From Streptomyces smaragdinus (GTDB lineage Bacteria > Actinomycetota > Actinomycetes > Streptomycetales > Streptomycetaceae): DNA of 64,000 nt. The stretch is taken from contig NZ_WEGJ01000030.1 in NCBI RefSeq assembly GCF_009604385.1, positions 1 through 64,000 of the forward strand, written 5' to 3'. The notes under the pieces were generated by a model. That model did no database searches and had not been told where the DNA came from. It saw only the letters and a program-made list of their open reading frames with translations. Positions 34,401 through 51,345 of this stretch are shown here, in pieces. The position numbers and the translations under genes are program-made. The stretch's first letter is position 1; the number at the start of each line of letters is the position of its first letter.

Positions 34401-36184
34401 CACATGGTGCCGAGCGCCGTCGTCCAGCTGGACGCGCTGCCGCTCACCGGCAATGGCAAGCTCGACAAGCGGGCCCTGCCCGAGCCGGACTACTCGGTCG
34501 TGGCGTCCGGTCAGGCGCCCGCGAACGAGCGGGAGGCCGTGTTCTGCGCCGCGTTCGCCGAGATCCTGGGCCTGGAGCAGGCCGGCGCCGACGCCAGCTT
34601 CTTCGACCTGGGCGGCGACAGCATCAGCTCCATCCAGCTGGTCGGCAAGGCCCGCGAGGCCGGGCTGACGATCACCGCGCAGGACGTCTTCGTCCACCGC
34701 ACCCCGCAGGGGCTCGCGCTGGTCGCGGAGGCCGGCGGCGCGGCGGAGGTCGTCGGCGTCGGTGACGGGACGGGGCCGGTGGCCGCGACGCCCATCACCG
34801 CGTGGTTCGACGCGATCCAGGGGCCGACGGACGGCTTCCACCAGGCGGCCGTCGTGCGGACGCCGGACGGTGCGTCGTACGAGCGGCTGACCGCCGCGCT
34901 GCAGACGGTGATCGACCACCACGACGTGCTGCGGTGGAGCGGCGACGGCATCCGGGAGCCCGGGAGCGTCCGGGCGTCGGACGTGCTGCGGGTCGCCGCA
35001 TCCGACGCGGACGTGGTGGAGACCGCCCGTACCGAGGCCGGACAACTCGCGCCCCGCGAGGGCCGGGTCATGCGCGCCGTCTGGTTCGAGGCCGCCGGGA
35101 AGCTGCTGCTCACCCTGCACCACCTGGTCGTGGACGGCGTCTCCTGGCGCATCCTCCTCCCCGACCTCGTGCAGGCGTACGAGCGGCCGGGCGATGCCCT
35201 GCTGCCCGTCGGCACCTCCTTCCGCCAGTGGGCCCGCCTGCTGAACGAGGAGGCCGCCACCGACAGCCGCCGCGCCGAACTGGCGCTGTGGCAGGAGACC
35301 GCCGACCGCGGCGACACCCCGCTCGGCGCCCGCCCGCTCGACCCGGCGCGCGACACCGCCGCCGCCGCGCACCACCTGCGCCTGGACCTCCCGGCCGACA
35401 TCACCGCCGAGCTGCTGACGACCGTCCCGGCCGCCTTCCACGCCGAGATCAACGACGTGCTGCTCACCGCCTACACCCTGGCCGTCGCCGACTGGCGGCG
35501 CGGGCGTGGCGAACCGCAGGACGTGCTCGTCGAGCTCGAGGGCCACGGCCGCGAGCCCGTCGTCCCGGGCGTCGATCTGTCCCGTACCGTCGGCTGGTTC
35601 ACCAGCACCCACCCCGTACGGCTCGACGCCGGACAGTGCGACTGGGACGACATCCACGCCGGCGGCCCCGCCCTCGGCCAGGCGCTCAAGGAGATCAAGG
35701 AACAGCTGCGCCGCCTCCCCGGCCACGGCATCGGCCACGGCCTCCTGCGCCGCCTGGACCCCGGGTCCGCCGCGGTCCTGGCCGCACACCCCGCCCCGCA
35801 GCTCGGCTTCAACTACCTCGGCCGGATGCCCCTCCCGGAGCCCGGCGACTGGCAGCTGACCGCCGAGTCCCTCGAGGTCGCCGCCGGCACCGACCCCGGC
35901 ATGCCCCTCCCGCACACGCTCGGCCTCAACGCCCGTACCGAGGACCGCCCCGACGGCCCCTGCCTGGTCGCCGACTGGGCCTGGGCGCCCGGCGCGATCG
36001 CGGACGCCGACGCCGAGCACATCGCACACGGCTGGTTCACCGCCCTGGAGAACCTGGCCCGCCACGCCACCCGCCCCGACGCCGGGGGCTTCACGCCCTC
36101 GGACCTGCAGCTCGTCGAGGACCTGGCACAGGACGAGATCGACGAGTTCGAGCTGGACTTCGCAGACGAATGGGGGAACGAGGA

Positions 36185-36188
<4 letters not shown>
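28494..36188 (+). CDS. non-ribosomal peptide synthetase, modules 1-2 (C-A-T-C-A-T-E)
   Basis: A 2564-residue NRPS. C1 (about 1-430) is EntF-like at its start (LPLSAAQREMWYGQQ), with NHIVVDG at 139-145 in place of HHxxxDG. A1 (about 445-945) has FTSGSTGRPKG near 602; pocket residues read by eye are DIWELTAD-D-K, with E278, D330, D331 giving an acidic pocket fit for a basic side chain. T1 phosphopantetheine Ser is 991 (LGGHS). C2 (about 1035-1470, HHIASDG at 1176) is an LCL type. A2 (about 1490-2000) reads DAWCVAAVCK, close to PheA. T2 Ser is 2043 in LGGDS, the form found before E domains. E1 (about 2085-2520) has HHLVVDG at 2209. The product of this protein should be acyl-X-D-Phe-like, passed to the next protein. 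Starts with an ATGA overlap on sbnA. Confidence 0.95.
29835..31200 (+). repeat. duplicated A-domain segment, copy 1 (A1)
   Basis: This stretch is collinear with 40676-42041 at a constant offset of 10,841 bases and has long identical runs, for example from GCGATGCTGTGCGAGCCCGG (30011) and around the FTSGSTG motif. The same pocket code and no net indel between the ends I checked. Confidence 0.85.
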
Positions 36189-44617
<8,429 letters not shown>

Positions 44618-44678
44618 CGGCCCGAAAGGGTCACCGTACGCACTGCACGTACGTACAGCACTGGAGGAAAAAGTCCCC

Positions 44679-44888
44679 ATGAAGAACAACCCGTTCGACG
44701 ACGAGAACGGCTCTTTCCTCGTCCTGGTCAACGACGAGGGACAGCACAGCATCTGGCCCGAGTTCGCGGCCGTGCCCGCCGGCTGGACCACCGTGCTGCC
44801 GGCCGGGAGCCGTGAGGCCGCGCTCGACCACATCGAGCGCACCTGGACCGACATGCGCCCGGCCTCCCTGGTCCGCGGCGCGGCCTGA
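44679..44888 (+). CDS. MbtH-like protein
   Basis: A 69-residue MbtH family member, the small partner that binds and activates many adenylation domains. It has the conserved NPFDDENGSFLVLVNDEGQ, HSIWP and PAGW segments, with the three Trp (W in SIWPEF, AGWTTV and RTWTDMRP) expected for the A-domain contact. GGAGGAAAAA lies about eight bases before ATG 44679. It sits directly after the NRPS pair and should serve them. Confidence 0.96.
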   Translation: MKNNPFDDENGSFLVLVNDEGQHSIWPEFAAVPAGWTTVLPAGSREAALDHIERTWTDMRPASLVRGAA

Positions 44889-44939
44889 CCACCCGCCCGT
44901 CACCACCCTCATCACTTCACACGAAAGACGAGAACGACG

Positions 44940-45200
44940 ATGACCACTGTCAGCCCTTCCGTGGACGTCCCGGCCGTCCGGGCCATCATCACCGACATCC
45001 TCGAGCTCGAGGACCACGAGCTCACCAACACCAGCCTGTTCATCGAGGACCACGACGCCGACTCCCTGGGCGCCATCGAGATCCTGTCCCGCATGGAGAA
45101 GGACCTCGGCGTGGTCATCCCGCAGGAGGACCTGGTCAAGCTGGTGAACCTGGACGCCGTCCTGGCGGTGCTCGCGACGGCAGAGCGGCGGACGTCATGA
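44940..45200 (+). CDS. acyl carrier protein
   Basis: An 86-residue carrier with the 4'-phosphopantetheine Ser in DADSLGAIEIL (residue about 41) and the helix II acidic face EILSRMEKDLGVVIPQEDL. It is of the FAS/type II PKS type rather than an NRPS carrier. The overlap of its stop with the KS start (ATGA) indicates that it is the carrier for the following KS, KS-like and KR proteins. It would present the acyl chain to the first C domain of the NRPS; this hand-over is inferred. Confidence 0.93.
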   Translation: MTTVSPSVDVPAVRAIITDILELEDHELTNTSLFIEDHDADSLGAIEILSRMEKDLGVVIPQEDLVKLVNLDAVLAVLATAERRTS

Positions 45201-46480
45201 GAGCCGCCGCCACGCGGACCCCGGTCCGCAGGAGGCAGGCGCCGCCCCCGGCCCGCAAGGTCGTCCTGACCGGCTGCGGCGTGCTGTCCAGCATCGGTAT
45301 CGGCGTCGAGTCGTTCACGGACGGCCTGCGCGCCGGCCGGGTCGGCACCGGCGACATCACCGCCTTCGACACCACCGGCTTCCCCAGCCGCCGCGGCCAC
45401 CAGGTCCACGGCTTCGAGCCGTCCGAGCGGCTGCACCGCATCCGCCGCCGCGACACCGGCCGCGCCACCCAGTTCGCGGCCGCCGCGGCCCGGATGGCGC
45501 TGGAGGACTCCGGGCTCAGCGAGGCGTGGCTGCGGGACCGGCGCGGCATCGTCGTCGTCGGCACCACGGACGGCGAGACCGGCGAACTGGACCTGCTCAC
45601 CGAGTCGGTCCTCGCCGCCGGCATCGCCGTCTTCACCGGCGGCCTGCTGGGCCGTACCGCCACCGGCAGCCTGGCGCTGGGCGTCGCCCGCGAGCTGGAC
45701 GTGTCCAACGTGGAGACGTCCACCATCGCCACCGCCTGCGCGGCCGGCAACTACGCGATCGGCTCCGGCTTCGACGCCGTCCGCTCCGGCGAGGCCGAGT
45801 GGGCCATCGTCGGCGGCGCCGACGCCCTCAACCGCAAGACCTTCGCGGGCTTCTCCCGCCTGGGCCTGATCGCCGCCGACGAGTGCCGGCCGTTCGACAC
45901 CGAACGCGCCGGACTGCTCACCGGCGAGGGCGCCGGCATGCTGCTCCTGGAGACCGAGGAGTCCGCCCTGGCCCGCGGCGCGCACATCTACGCCGAGGTC
46001 CTGGGCTACGGCCTGAACTGCGACGCCGCGCACCCCACCGCCCCCGAGGCGGACAGCGTGGCCCGCTGCATCCGGCTCGCCCTCACCAACGCCTCCGTCA
46101 AGCCCGAGGAGGTCGACCTGATCTCCGCCCACGGCACCGGGACGGTGACCAACGACAACACCGAGATCGCCGCGATCCGCCAGGTGTACGGGCGCACCCC
46201 GCCGCGCACCGTCGGCATCAAGGGGATGATCGGCCACACCATGGGCGCCGCCAGCGCCCTGGGCGCCATCGCCTCCGCGCTCGCCATCCGGTACGGCTTC
46301 GTGCCGCCCACGGCGAACCACCGCACGACCGACCCGAACTGCGAGGTCGACGTCGTACCCAACGAGTCCGTGCCCGCCAAGGTGCGCGTCGTGCAGAACA
46401 ACGGTCTCGCGTTCGGCGGCAACAACGCCGTCCTGCTGCTCGGCCACCACCCAAGCACCCAAGGAGAGCACGTCCGATGA
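45197..46480 (+). CDS. beta-ketoacyl-ACP synthase (KS-alpha / FabF-like)
   Basis: A 427-residue condensing enzyme. Start RKVVLTGCGVLSSIG, then active Cys181 in IATACAAGNYAIG, GGADALNRKTFAGFSRLGLI, CRPFDTERAGLLTGEGAGM, His312 in SAHGTGT, Lys342 and His347 in GIKGMIGHTMGAAS, and NNGLAFGGNNAVLLL. All four catalytic residues of a Claisen-condensing KS are present. The short basic N-terminal extension (RAAATRTPVRRRQAPPP) is unusual. It is paired with a downstream KS homologue without Cys, like the KS/CLF pairs of type II polyketide and polyene-chain systems. Confidence 0.93.
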   Translation: MRAAATRTPVRRRQAPPPARKVVLTGCGVLSSIGIGVESFTDGLRAGRVGTGDITAFDTTGFPSRRGHQVHGFEPSERLHRIRRRDTGRATQFAAAAARMALEDSGLSEAWLRDRRGIVVVGTTDGETGELDLLTESVLAAGIAVFTGGLLGRTATGSLALGVARELDVSNVETSTIATACAAGNYAIGSGFDAVRSGEAEWAIVGGADALNRKTFAGFSRLGLIAADECRPFDTERAGLLTGEGAGMLLLETEESALARGAHIYAEVLGYGLNCDAAHPTAPEADSVARCIRLALTNASVKPEEVDLISAHGTGTVTNDNTEIAAIRQVYGRTPPRTVGIKGMIGHTMGAASALGAIASALAIRYGFVPPTANHRTTDPNCEVDVVPNESVPAKVRVVQNNGLAFGGNNAVLLLGHHPSTQGEHVR

Positions 46481-47598
46481 GTACCGCGGTCATCACCGCC
46501 TGGTCCGCCGTGTCGCCCTACGGCACCGGCGCGGCCCCGCTGGCCGAGGGACTGCGCGGCCGCAATCCCGGGCCCGAGTCCCCGGCGCCCGAGGAGTGGC
46601 TGGCGGAGGAGTCCGCCACCGCCCGCGTCGTGCCCGGCTTCGACGTCCGTGAGGCCCTGGGCCGCAAGGGCACCCGCGGCCTGGACCGGCTCACCGGCCT
46701 CACGGCCGTGACCGTCCGGGACGTGCTGGGCACCCTGGTCGCCGCGCACGACGCCGAGGGCGACCTCGGTACGGGCGTCATCCTGGGCACCACGGCGGGC
46801 AGCGTGCAGGGGTTCATGGAGTTCACCAAGGCGTCCCTGGAGGGGGACCGGCCCATCGACGTACCGATGGCCCGTATCCCCAACCAGGCGATGAACCGGG
46901 CGGCCTCCCTGAGCGCCATCCGGCACGCCCTGAAGGGCCCCAACTCCACCGTCGCCGCCGGCAGGGTGTCCGCGCTCGTCGCGCTCACCCACGCCTGCCG
47001 GATGCTCGCCGAGGGGCGCGCGGAGCGGGTCATCGCCGGGTCGGCGGAGGAGTACTCCGCCTCCCGGGCGCGCATCACCCGCGCCGAGCACGGCGAGGAC
47101 GTGGTGCTGGGCGAGGGCTGCGTGATGGTCCTGCTGGAGTCCGCCGACGCCGCGGAGGGCGAGCCGCTCGCCGAGGTCCTGGCCGTCCACCACCGGGTGG
47201 CGCCGGCCGGTGACGTCGCCGACGTGCTCACCGCGACCGTACGCACGGCGCTGGAGCAGGCCGGGGTGGACGCCGACGAGGTCTGGGCGGCGCTGCCCTC
47301 CGACGCCCCCGGGCCGTCGGGGGACCAGGAACTCCAGGTGCACCAGGACCTGTTCGACGAGGCGGCCCTGGACCGCGCCGCGCGGCCCTCGCTGCTCGGC
47401 GAGACGGCGGCGGCCACCGGGGCGTTCCAGCTCGCGGCGCTGTTGTGCGAGCCGGGCGAGCCCGGCCGGATCGCGGTGCTCACGGTCACGGACCCGGACG
47501 GCACGGTGGCGTGCGCCGTACTGCGCCTGCTCACCGACGGCGAACCGGCGGCGGCGCTCGAGGACGCCGGGCCGGACGAAGGGAGCCGGGCGGCATGA
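46477..47598 (+). CDS. KS-like protein without catalytic Cys (chain-length-factor type)
   Basis: A 373-residue ketosynthase homologue translated from an ATGA overlap. It keeps the fold (VITAWSAVSPYGTG, GVILGTTAGSVQG, LGEGCVMVLLESA) but the nucleophile elbow is STVAAGRVSALV: by alignment with the preceding KS, Arg163 replaces the Cys. The HGTGT and GHTMGA motifs are also missing (LPSDAPGPSGDQE and ETAAATGAF stand there). It should therefore form an inactive partner of a KS heterodimer that sets chain length. It is shorter than classical CLFs by about 30 residues. Confidence 0.85.
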   Translation: MSTAVITAWSAVSPYGTGAAPLAEGLRGRNPGPESPAPEEWLAEESATARVVPGFDVREALGRKGTRGLDRLTGLTAVTVRDVLGTLVAAHDAEGDLGTGVILGTTAGSVQGFMEFTKASLEGDRPIDVPMARIPNQAMNRAASLSAIRHALKGPNSTVAAGRVSALVALTHACRMLAEGRAERVIAGSAEEYSASRARITRAEHGEDVVLGEGCVMVLLESADAAEGEPLAEVLAVHHRVAPAGDVADVLTATVRTALEQAGVDADEVWAALPSDAPGPSGDQELQVHQDLFDEAALDRAARPSLLGETAAATGAFQLAALLCEPGEPGRIAVLTVTDPDGTVACAVLRLLTDGEPAAALEDAGPDEGSRAA

Positions 47599-48347
47599 GC
47601 GACGACGAGACCACCGTCGACCGGCCGGTCGCCCTGATCAGCGGCGGCTCCCGGGGCATCGGCCGCGCGGTCGCCCTGCGCCTGGCCGAGGACGGCCACG
47701 ACATCTCCTTCTGCTACCGCGGCGACGAACAGGCCGCCGCCGAGCTGGAGAAGGAGCTGGCCGGCCTCGGCGCCCGCTGCCTGGCCGAACGCGTCGACGT
47801 CTCCGACGCGGCCGCGGTCAAGGCCTGGGTCGACCGTACGGAGCAGACCTTCGGCCCGGTCGCGGTGGCCGTCACCTCCGCCGGGATCACCCGGGACGGC
47901 CCGATGCTGCTGATGTCCGACGACGACTGGCACGACGTCGTCGACGTCAACCTCAGCGGCGTCCGCCACGTCTGCAAGGCCGTGGTGTTCCCCATGATGA
48001 AACGCAGGGCCGGCAGCATCGTCACCCTGTCCTCCGTCTCCGGCCGGCACGGCAACGCCGGCCAGACCAACTACGCCGCCGCCAAGGCCGGGATCATCGC
48101 CCTGACCCGCTCCCTGGCCAAGGAGGTCGGCCGCCGCGGCATCCGCGTCAACGCGGTCGCCCCCGGACTCATCGACACCGACATGTCGGCCGCCCTGGAC
48201 GAGCGGGTACGGGACCAGGTGGCCGCCCGCGCCGCCCTGGGCCGTACCGGACTCGCCGGCGAGGTCGCCGACGCCGTGGCCTATCTGGCCTCCCCCCGCG
48301 CCTCCTACGTCACCGGGGCCGTCCTGCCCGTGGACGGCGGCCTGTGA
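47595..48347 (+). CDS. 3-oxoacyl-ACP reductase (FabG-like ketoreductase)
   Basis: A 250-residue classical SDR: ALISGGSRGIGRAVA as the NADPH loop with Arg after SGGS, VTSAGITRDGPML (NAG variant TSAG), catalytic Ser in LSSVSG, YAAAKAG for Tyr and Lys, and the FabG-like PGLIDTDM and VLPVDGGL end. ATGA overlap with the KS-like gene. Together with ACP and KS pair it would make beta-hydroxyacyl chains. No dehydratase, enoyl reductase or acyltransferase gene is present in the window, so either the chain stays hydroxylated or enzymes of primary FAS assist. Confidence 0.93.
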   Translation: MSDDETTVDRPVALISGGSRGIGRAVALRLAEDGHDISFCYRGDEQAAAELEKELAGLGARCLAERVDVSDAAAVKAWVDRTEQTFGPVAVAVTSAGITRDGPMLLMSDDDWHDVVDVNLSGVRHVCKAVVFPMMKRRAGSIVTLSSVSGRHGNAGQTNYAAAKAGIIALTRSLAKEVGRRGIRVNAVAPGLIDTDMSAALDERVRDQVAARAALGRTGLAGEVADAVAYLASPRASYVTGAVLPVDGGL

Positions 48348-48471
48348 CCGCGCGGGCACCCGAACCTCCCGCGGCGGTGGCAACCCCCCTCACCACCGCC
48401 GCGGGACCCTCCCCGTACCGCCGCAACAGCACCTCCCGCACCGTCACCACCACGGAAAGGCAGCCCTCCCC

Positions 48472-49461
48472 GTGAGCCACTACGTCGCCCTCATCGCCGA
48501 CAAACTCAGCACCGCCGCCACGGCCGTGCTGACCGAGGACAGCTCCGTCGAGGTACGCCACGTCGACGGCACCGACCGCCCGGCGCTGCTGGCCGCCCTC
48601 GCCGACGCCCACGCCGTCCTGGTCCGCTCCGCCACCCGGATCGACGCCGAGGCCCTGGCCGCCGCGCCCAGGCTCGAGGTCGTCGCCCGGGCCGGCGTCG
48701 GCCTGGACAACGTCGACGTGCCCGCCGCCACCGACGCCGGCGTCCTCGTCGTCAACGCCCCCTCCTCCAACGTCGTCAGCGCCGCCGAGCACGCCGTCGC
48801 GCTGCTGCTGGCCCTGGCCCGTAACGTCCCGCAGGCGCACGGCGCGCTGAAGCAGGGCCGCTGGGCGCGCAGCCTGTACACGGGCGTCGAGCTCTCCGGC
48901 AAGACGCTCGGCGTGCTGGGCCTGGGGCGGATCGGCTCGCTCGTGGCCCGCCGGATGGCCGCCTTCGACATGCGCGTCGTCGCCCACGACCCGTACGCCA
49001 CCGAGGAGCACGCCCGCGCCCTGGGCGTCCGCCTGGTGGGCCTGGACGAGCTGCTGGACGAGGCGCAGTTCCTCACCGTCCATCTGCCCCTGACCGACCA
49101 CACCCGGGGTCTGCTGGGCTTCGACGCCTTCCAGCGGGTGCGCTCCGATCTGCGCATCGTCAACGCCGCGCGCGGCGGGATCATCGACGAGCAGGAGCTG
49201 TACGCGGCCCTGAAGGAGGGCCGGGTCGCCGGCGCCGCCCTGGACGTCTACGCGACCGAGCCGTGCACCGACTCCGCCCTGTTCGAGCTGGACAACGTCG
49301 TCGTCACCCCGCATCTGGGCGCCAGCACCCCCGAGGCGCAGGAGCGGGCCGGCACCCAGGCGGCCCGCTCGGTGCTGGACGCCCTGGCCGGCCGCCCCGT
49401 CCCGGACGCCGTCAACACCCCGGCGAACACCCCGGCGAACGTGCTGGCGTCCGCCCGGTGA
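48472..49461 (+). CDS. D-3-phosphoglycerate dehydrogenase paralogue, short form
   Basis: A 329-residue D-2-hydroxyacid dehydrogenase most like SerA: RSATRIDAEALAAAPRL, VVARAGVGLDNVDV, NAPSSNVVSAAEHAVALLLAL, the NAD loop GVLGLGRIGSLVARRM, NAARGGIIDE with the catalytic Arg and Glu, and VTPHLGAST with the catalytic His. It ends after the catalytic and NAD domains and lacks the intervening and ACT domains of housekeeping SerA, so serine feedback control should be absent. In this cluster it most likely drives phosphoserine supply for SbnA and Dap. GTG start at 48472; it follows the KR gene by 124 bases that contain no gene. Confidence 0.9.
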   Translation: MSHYVALIADKLSTAATAVLTEDSSVEVRHVDGTDRPALLAALADAHAVLVRSATRIDAEALAAAPRLEVVARAGVGLDNVDVPAATDAGVLVVNAPSSNVVSAAEHAVALLLALARNVPQAHGALKQGRWARSLYTGVELSGKTLGVLGLGRIGSLVARRMAAFDMRVVAHDPYATEEHARALGVRLVGLDELLDEAQFLTVHLPLTDHTRGLLGFDAFQRVRSDLRIVNAARGGIIDEQELYAALKEGRVAGAALDVYATEPCTDSALFELDNVVVTPHLGASTPEAQERAGTQAARSVLDALAGRPVPDAVNTPANTPANVLASAR

Positions 49462-49463
49462 GG

Positions 49464-50501
49464 TCAGCCGCCGTCGTCGTCCGCCGGCCCCGGCAGGGAG
49501 TCCTCGCCGGGCGGGGAGCCGTGGCCCAGCCAGCCCCGTCCCATGGCCAGGGCCCCCGCCTGGAACCGGCTGCGCGCGCCGAGCCTGGTCATCAGCTCGG
49601 CCGTGATACGCCGGCCCGTACGCACCGAGACGCCCAGCCTGCGGGCGACGACGTCATCGGTGTGGCCCTCGAAGAGCAGGTCGAGGACGGCCTGTTCCTG
49701 CGGGCTGAGGCCCTCCGGCGTCGACGTGCGGGCCTCGCCGAGGGGGCGGGCCTGCTCCCAGGTCTGCTGGAAGAGCGAGACGAGCGCGGTCACCACCCCG
49801 GCGCCCTGCAGGAGCAGGATGCCCCGGGCGGCGGCCTCGGGGTCGATGGGGACGACGGCGGCCCGGCGATCGTAGATGATCATGCGGAGCGGGAGGTGCG
49901 GCAGCACCCGCACCTCGCCCCCGGTCTCGTGCACCCACCGCGCGTACGCCAGCGTCGCGGTGTCGTTGCGCACGGAGTCCAGGTAGATGTACCGGACCTG
50001 GACCCCGCGGCCGATGGCGGCCTCGTCCAGCGGCCGGGCGGCATTCAGCGCGGCCGGCGTCTGGGCGCCGCGCGGCGCGAACACCTCGATCGTGGTCTCC
50101 GCGCCGTACGAGAGGCGCTCGATCTGGGAGTTGATCGCGTCCAGGCCGGTGTACCTGCGCACCTCGTCGGTCTGCGCCGACGGATTCTCGTCGTACTCCG
50201 TCAGCATCCGCGTTACGGCCAGCCTGGTCGCGGCGACCGCCTGCTGGCGCTGGGCGAGTTCCTGTTCCTGGCGCTGCAGCAGACCCGCCAGCCCGAACTC
50301 CGGGTTGACCAGACGCACCTTGCCGGTTTCCTCGGAGGATTCCCGTACGAGGGCGAGCTCGACAAGGCTGCGCAACGTCTCCCGGACGCGCGCGACGGGC
50401 CACCCCAAGGCCTCGGCGATCTCCACAACCCCCGCTCTAGGCACCTTTAAAAGGATGCGGTAGACAGCCTCGGAATCGGAATCGAGCCCCAAGTCCCCCA
50501 T
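49464..50501 (-). CDS. TrmB/LuxR-type transcriptional regulator
   Basis: A 345-residue regulator with an N-terminal winged-helix of the TrmB kind (AVYRILLKVPRAGVVEIAEALGW, ETLRSLVELALVRES), a coiled segment (LQRQEQELAQRQQAV), a middle domain typical of such regulators (ERLSYGAETTIEVFAPRG; GVQVRYIYLDSVRND; VRVLPHLPLRMIIYDRRAAVVPID) and a C-terminal LuxR helix-turn-helix (LSPQEQAVLDLLFEGHTDDVVARRLGVSVRTGRRI). The middle domain may sense a small ligand or peptide. ATG 50501 has GGGAG seven bases upstream; the upstream ATG at 50522 has no site. It is convergent with serA, its stop lying 2 bases from the serA stop, and divergent from the small genes at 50646-51615. It is the best candidate pathway regulator. 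Confidence 0.9.
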   Translation of the reverse strand: MGDLGLDSDSEAVYRILLKVPRAGVVEIAEALGWPVARVRETLRSLVELALVRESSEETGKVRLVNPEFGLAGLLQRQEQELAQRQQAVAATRLAVTRMLTEYDENPSAQTDEVRRYTGLDAINSQIERLSYGAETTIEVFAPRGAQTPAALNAARPLDEAAIGRGVQVRYIYLDSVRNDTATLAYARWVHETGGEVRVLPHLPLRMIIYDRRAAVVPIDPEAAARGILLLQGAGVVTALVSLFQQTWEQARPLGEARTSTPEGLSPQEQAVLDLLFEGHTDDVVARRLGVSVRTGRRITAELMTRLGARSRFQAGALAMGRGWLGHGSPPGEDSLPGPADDDGG

Positions 50502-50645
50502 GTTTCGCTCCCAAAAGACCACCTGCCGGCCGCGGCACTCGAGCCGACGGCCCTCCCGTCCGACTATCGCAGTGGAGTTCGATCTACTGCAACATTACTC
50601 AGGGGTACTCAGCTTGCCTCATTGGATGTTCACGGAGGCGCAACC

Positions 50646-50996
50646 GTGTTCCTGGTGATCGGATCTATAGCTCCGGAATCAGTGCCGAGCTCCTCGGCAC
50701 TGACCGCACGCATACATCAGCTGTCGCTGCCAGAGGACAAGCTGGAACAATTGCATGTCACCTCCGCGGATGACGGCTCGCTGCAACTGGGGCTTCTCCT
50801 CGACCATTCGGACGACATGTACGCGACATCGGTTGCAGTCCGTCTGGTCGGGGAAGCGCTCGGGCCCGACCTGGCCGGCACCGTCGACTGGCGTCCGGCG
50901 ACGCCCCTGGTAGAAGTGCTCGACCGGCTCGGCCTCGGCGCGCCGGGGGGCTCTTCTGACAGGGAGTTGCCATCACAGGAGGCTGACACCTTCTGA
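50646..50996 (+). CDS. uncharacterised 116-residue protein in the cluster's regulatory end
   Basis: I do not recognise this protein. GTG 50646 is chosen since GGAGG lies seven bases upstream; a TTG at 50622 would add eight residues. It begins FLVIGSIAPESVPSSSALTA, has an alpha/beta-looking body (LHVTSADDGSLQLGLLL, SVAVRLVGEALGPDLAGTVDW) and an acidic Ser/Gly tail. No membrane segment or known motif. It is divergent from the TrmB/LuxR regulator and just upstream of a small secreted peptide gene, so the three may form a regulatory unit. The codon usage is ordinary for this DNA. Confidence 0.7.
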   Translation: MFLVIGSIAPESVPSSSALTARIHQLSLPEDKLEQLHVTSADDGSLQLGLLLDHSDDMYATSVAVRLVGEALGPDLAGTVDWRPATPLVEVLDRLGLGAPGGSSDRELPSQEADTF

Positions 50997-51084
50997 TGCA
51001 GACGTGGCGCATGGCGGCTGCGAGACTCAAACACGTCAAGGCAAAGCGCCACTACGACGTGAAGGTCTTGGGGGATACACCGCC

Positions 51085-51342
51085 ATGCGCAACGCCATTC
51101 GCTCTTCCCAGATAATTGTCAAGCCCGCAACTATTCAGCGGTTCGCCGCGGCGGGCCTGCTCGCCCTGGCCGTCTCGGTGCCGGCCGCGGCGGCCTCGAC
51201 CGCCGTGGCTATGCCGAGAACCGAAGTTCACGCTGTGTCAGCGGCGACAGCCATTGTCGCCTCGGCGCAGGGTGAGTCCGGCCCCAACGACGGGGGCGAG
51301 GGTCCGACCCGTTCCACCAATGGCAACACTTGGGGTGACTGA
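51085..51342 (+). CDS. small secreted peptide precursor (85 aa) ending NTWGD
   Basis: The frame starts at ATG 51085 with GGGGGA nine bases upstream; an in-frame upstream start at about 51004 is less fitting. Residues 1-39 are a Sec-type signal (basic MRNAIRSSQIIVKPATIQR, then AAAGLLALAVSVPAAAAS). The rest is small and polar: a middle AMPRTEVHAVSAATAIVASA and then GESGPNDGGEGPTRS followed by TNGNTWGD at the C-terminus. No Cys and no recognisable RiPP core. The tail is Gly/Asn/Asp-rich with a single Trp, like short exported signalling peptides. It overlaps nothing and is three bases before the chorismate mutase start, so the two should be co-translated. Function unknown; a peptide signal for the neighbouring regulator is a hypothesis. 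Confidence 0.7.
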   Translation: MRNAIRSSQIIVKPATIQRFAAAGLLALAVSVPAAAASTAVAMPRTEVHAVSAATAIVASAQGESGPNDGGEGPTRSTNGNTWGD

Positions 51343-51345
51343 CTG

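Noticed and set aside
28392..36065. A 2557-residue reverse-strand open frame across NRPS 1
   Set aside because: It is antisense to a protein with complete C, A, T and E motifs; composition is Gly/Val/Arg/Asp-rich with no domain. High GC at third positions leaves such frames open by chance. The same holds for the reverse frames at 35813-39484 and 39638-43948.
45197..47598. Aromatic type II polyketide
   Set aside because: No cyclase or aromatase genes; the KR and single ACP next to the NRPS fit an acyl side chain better.
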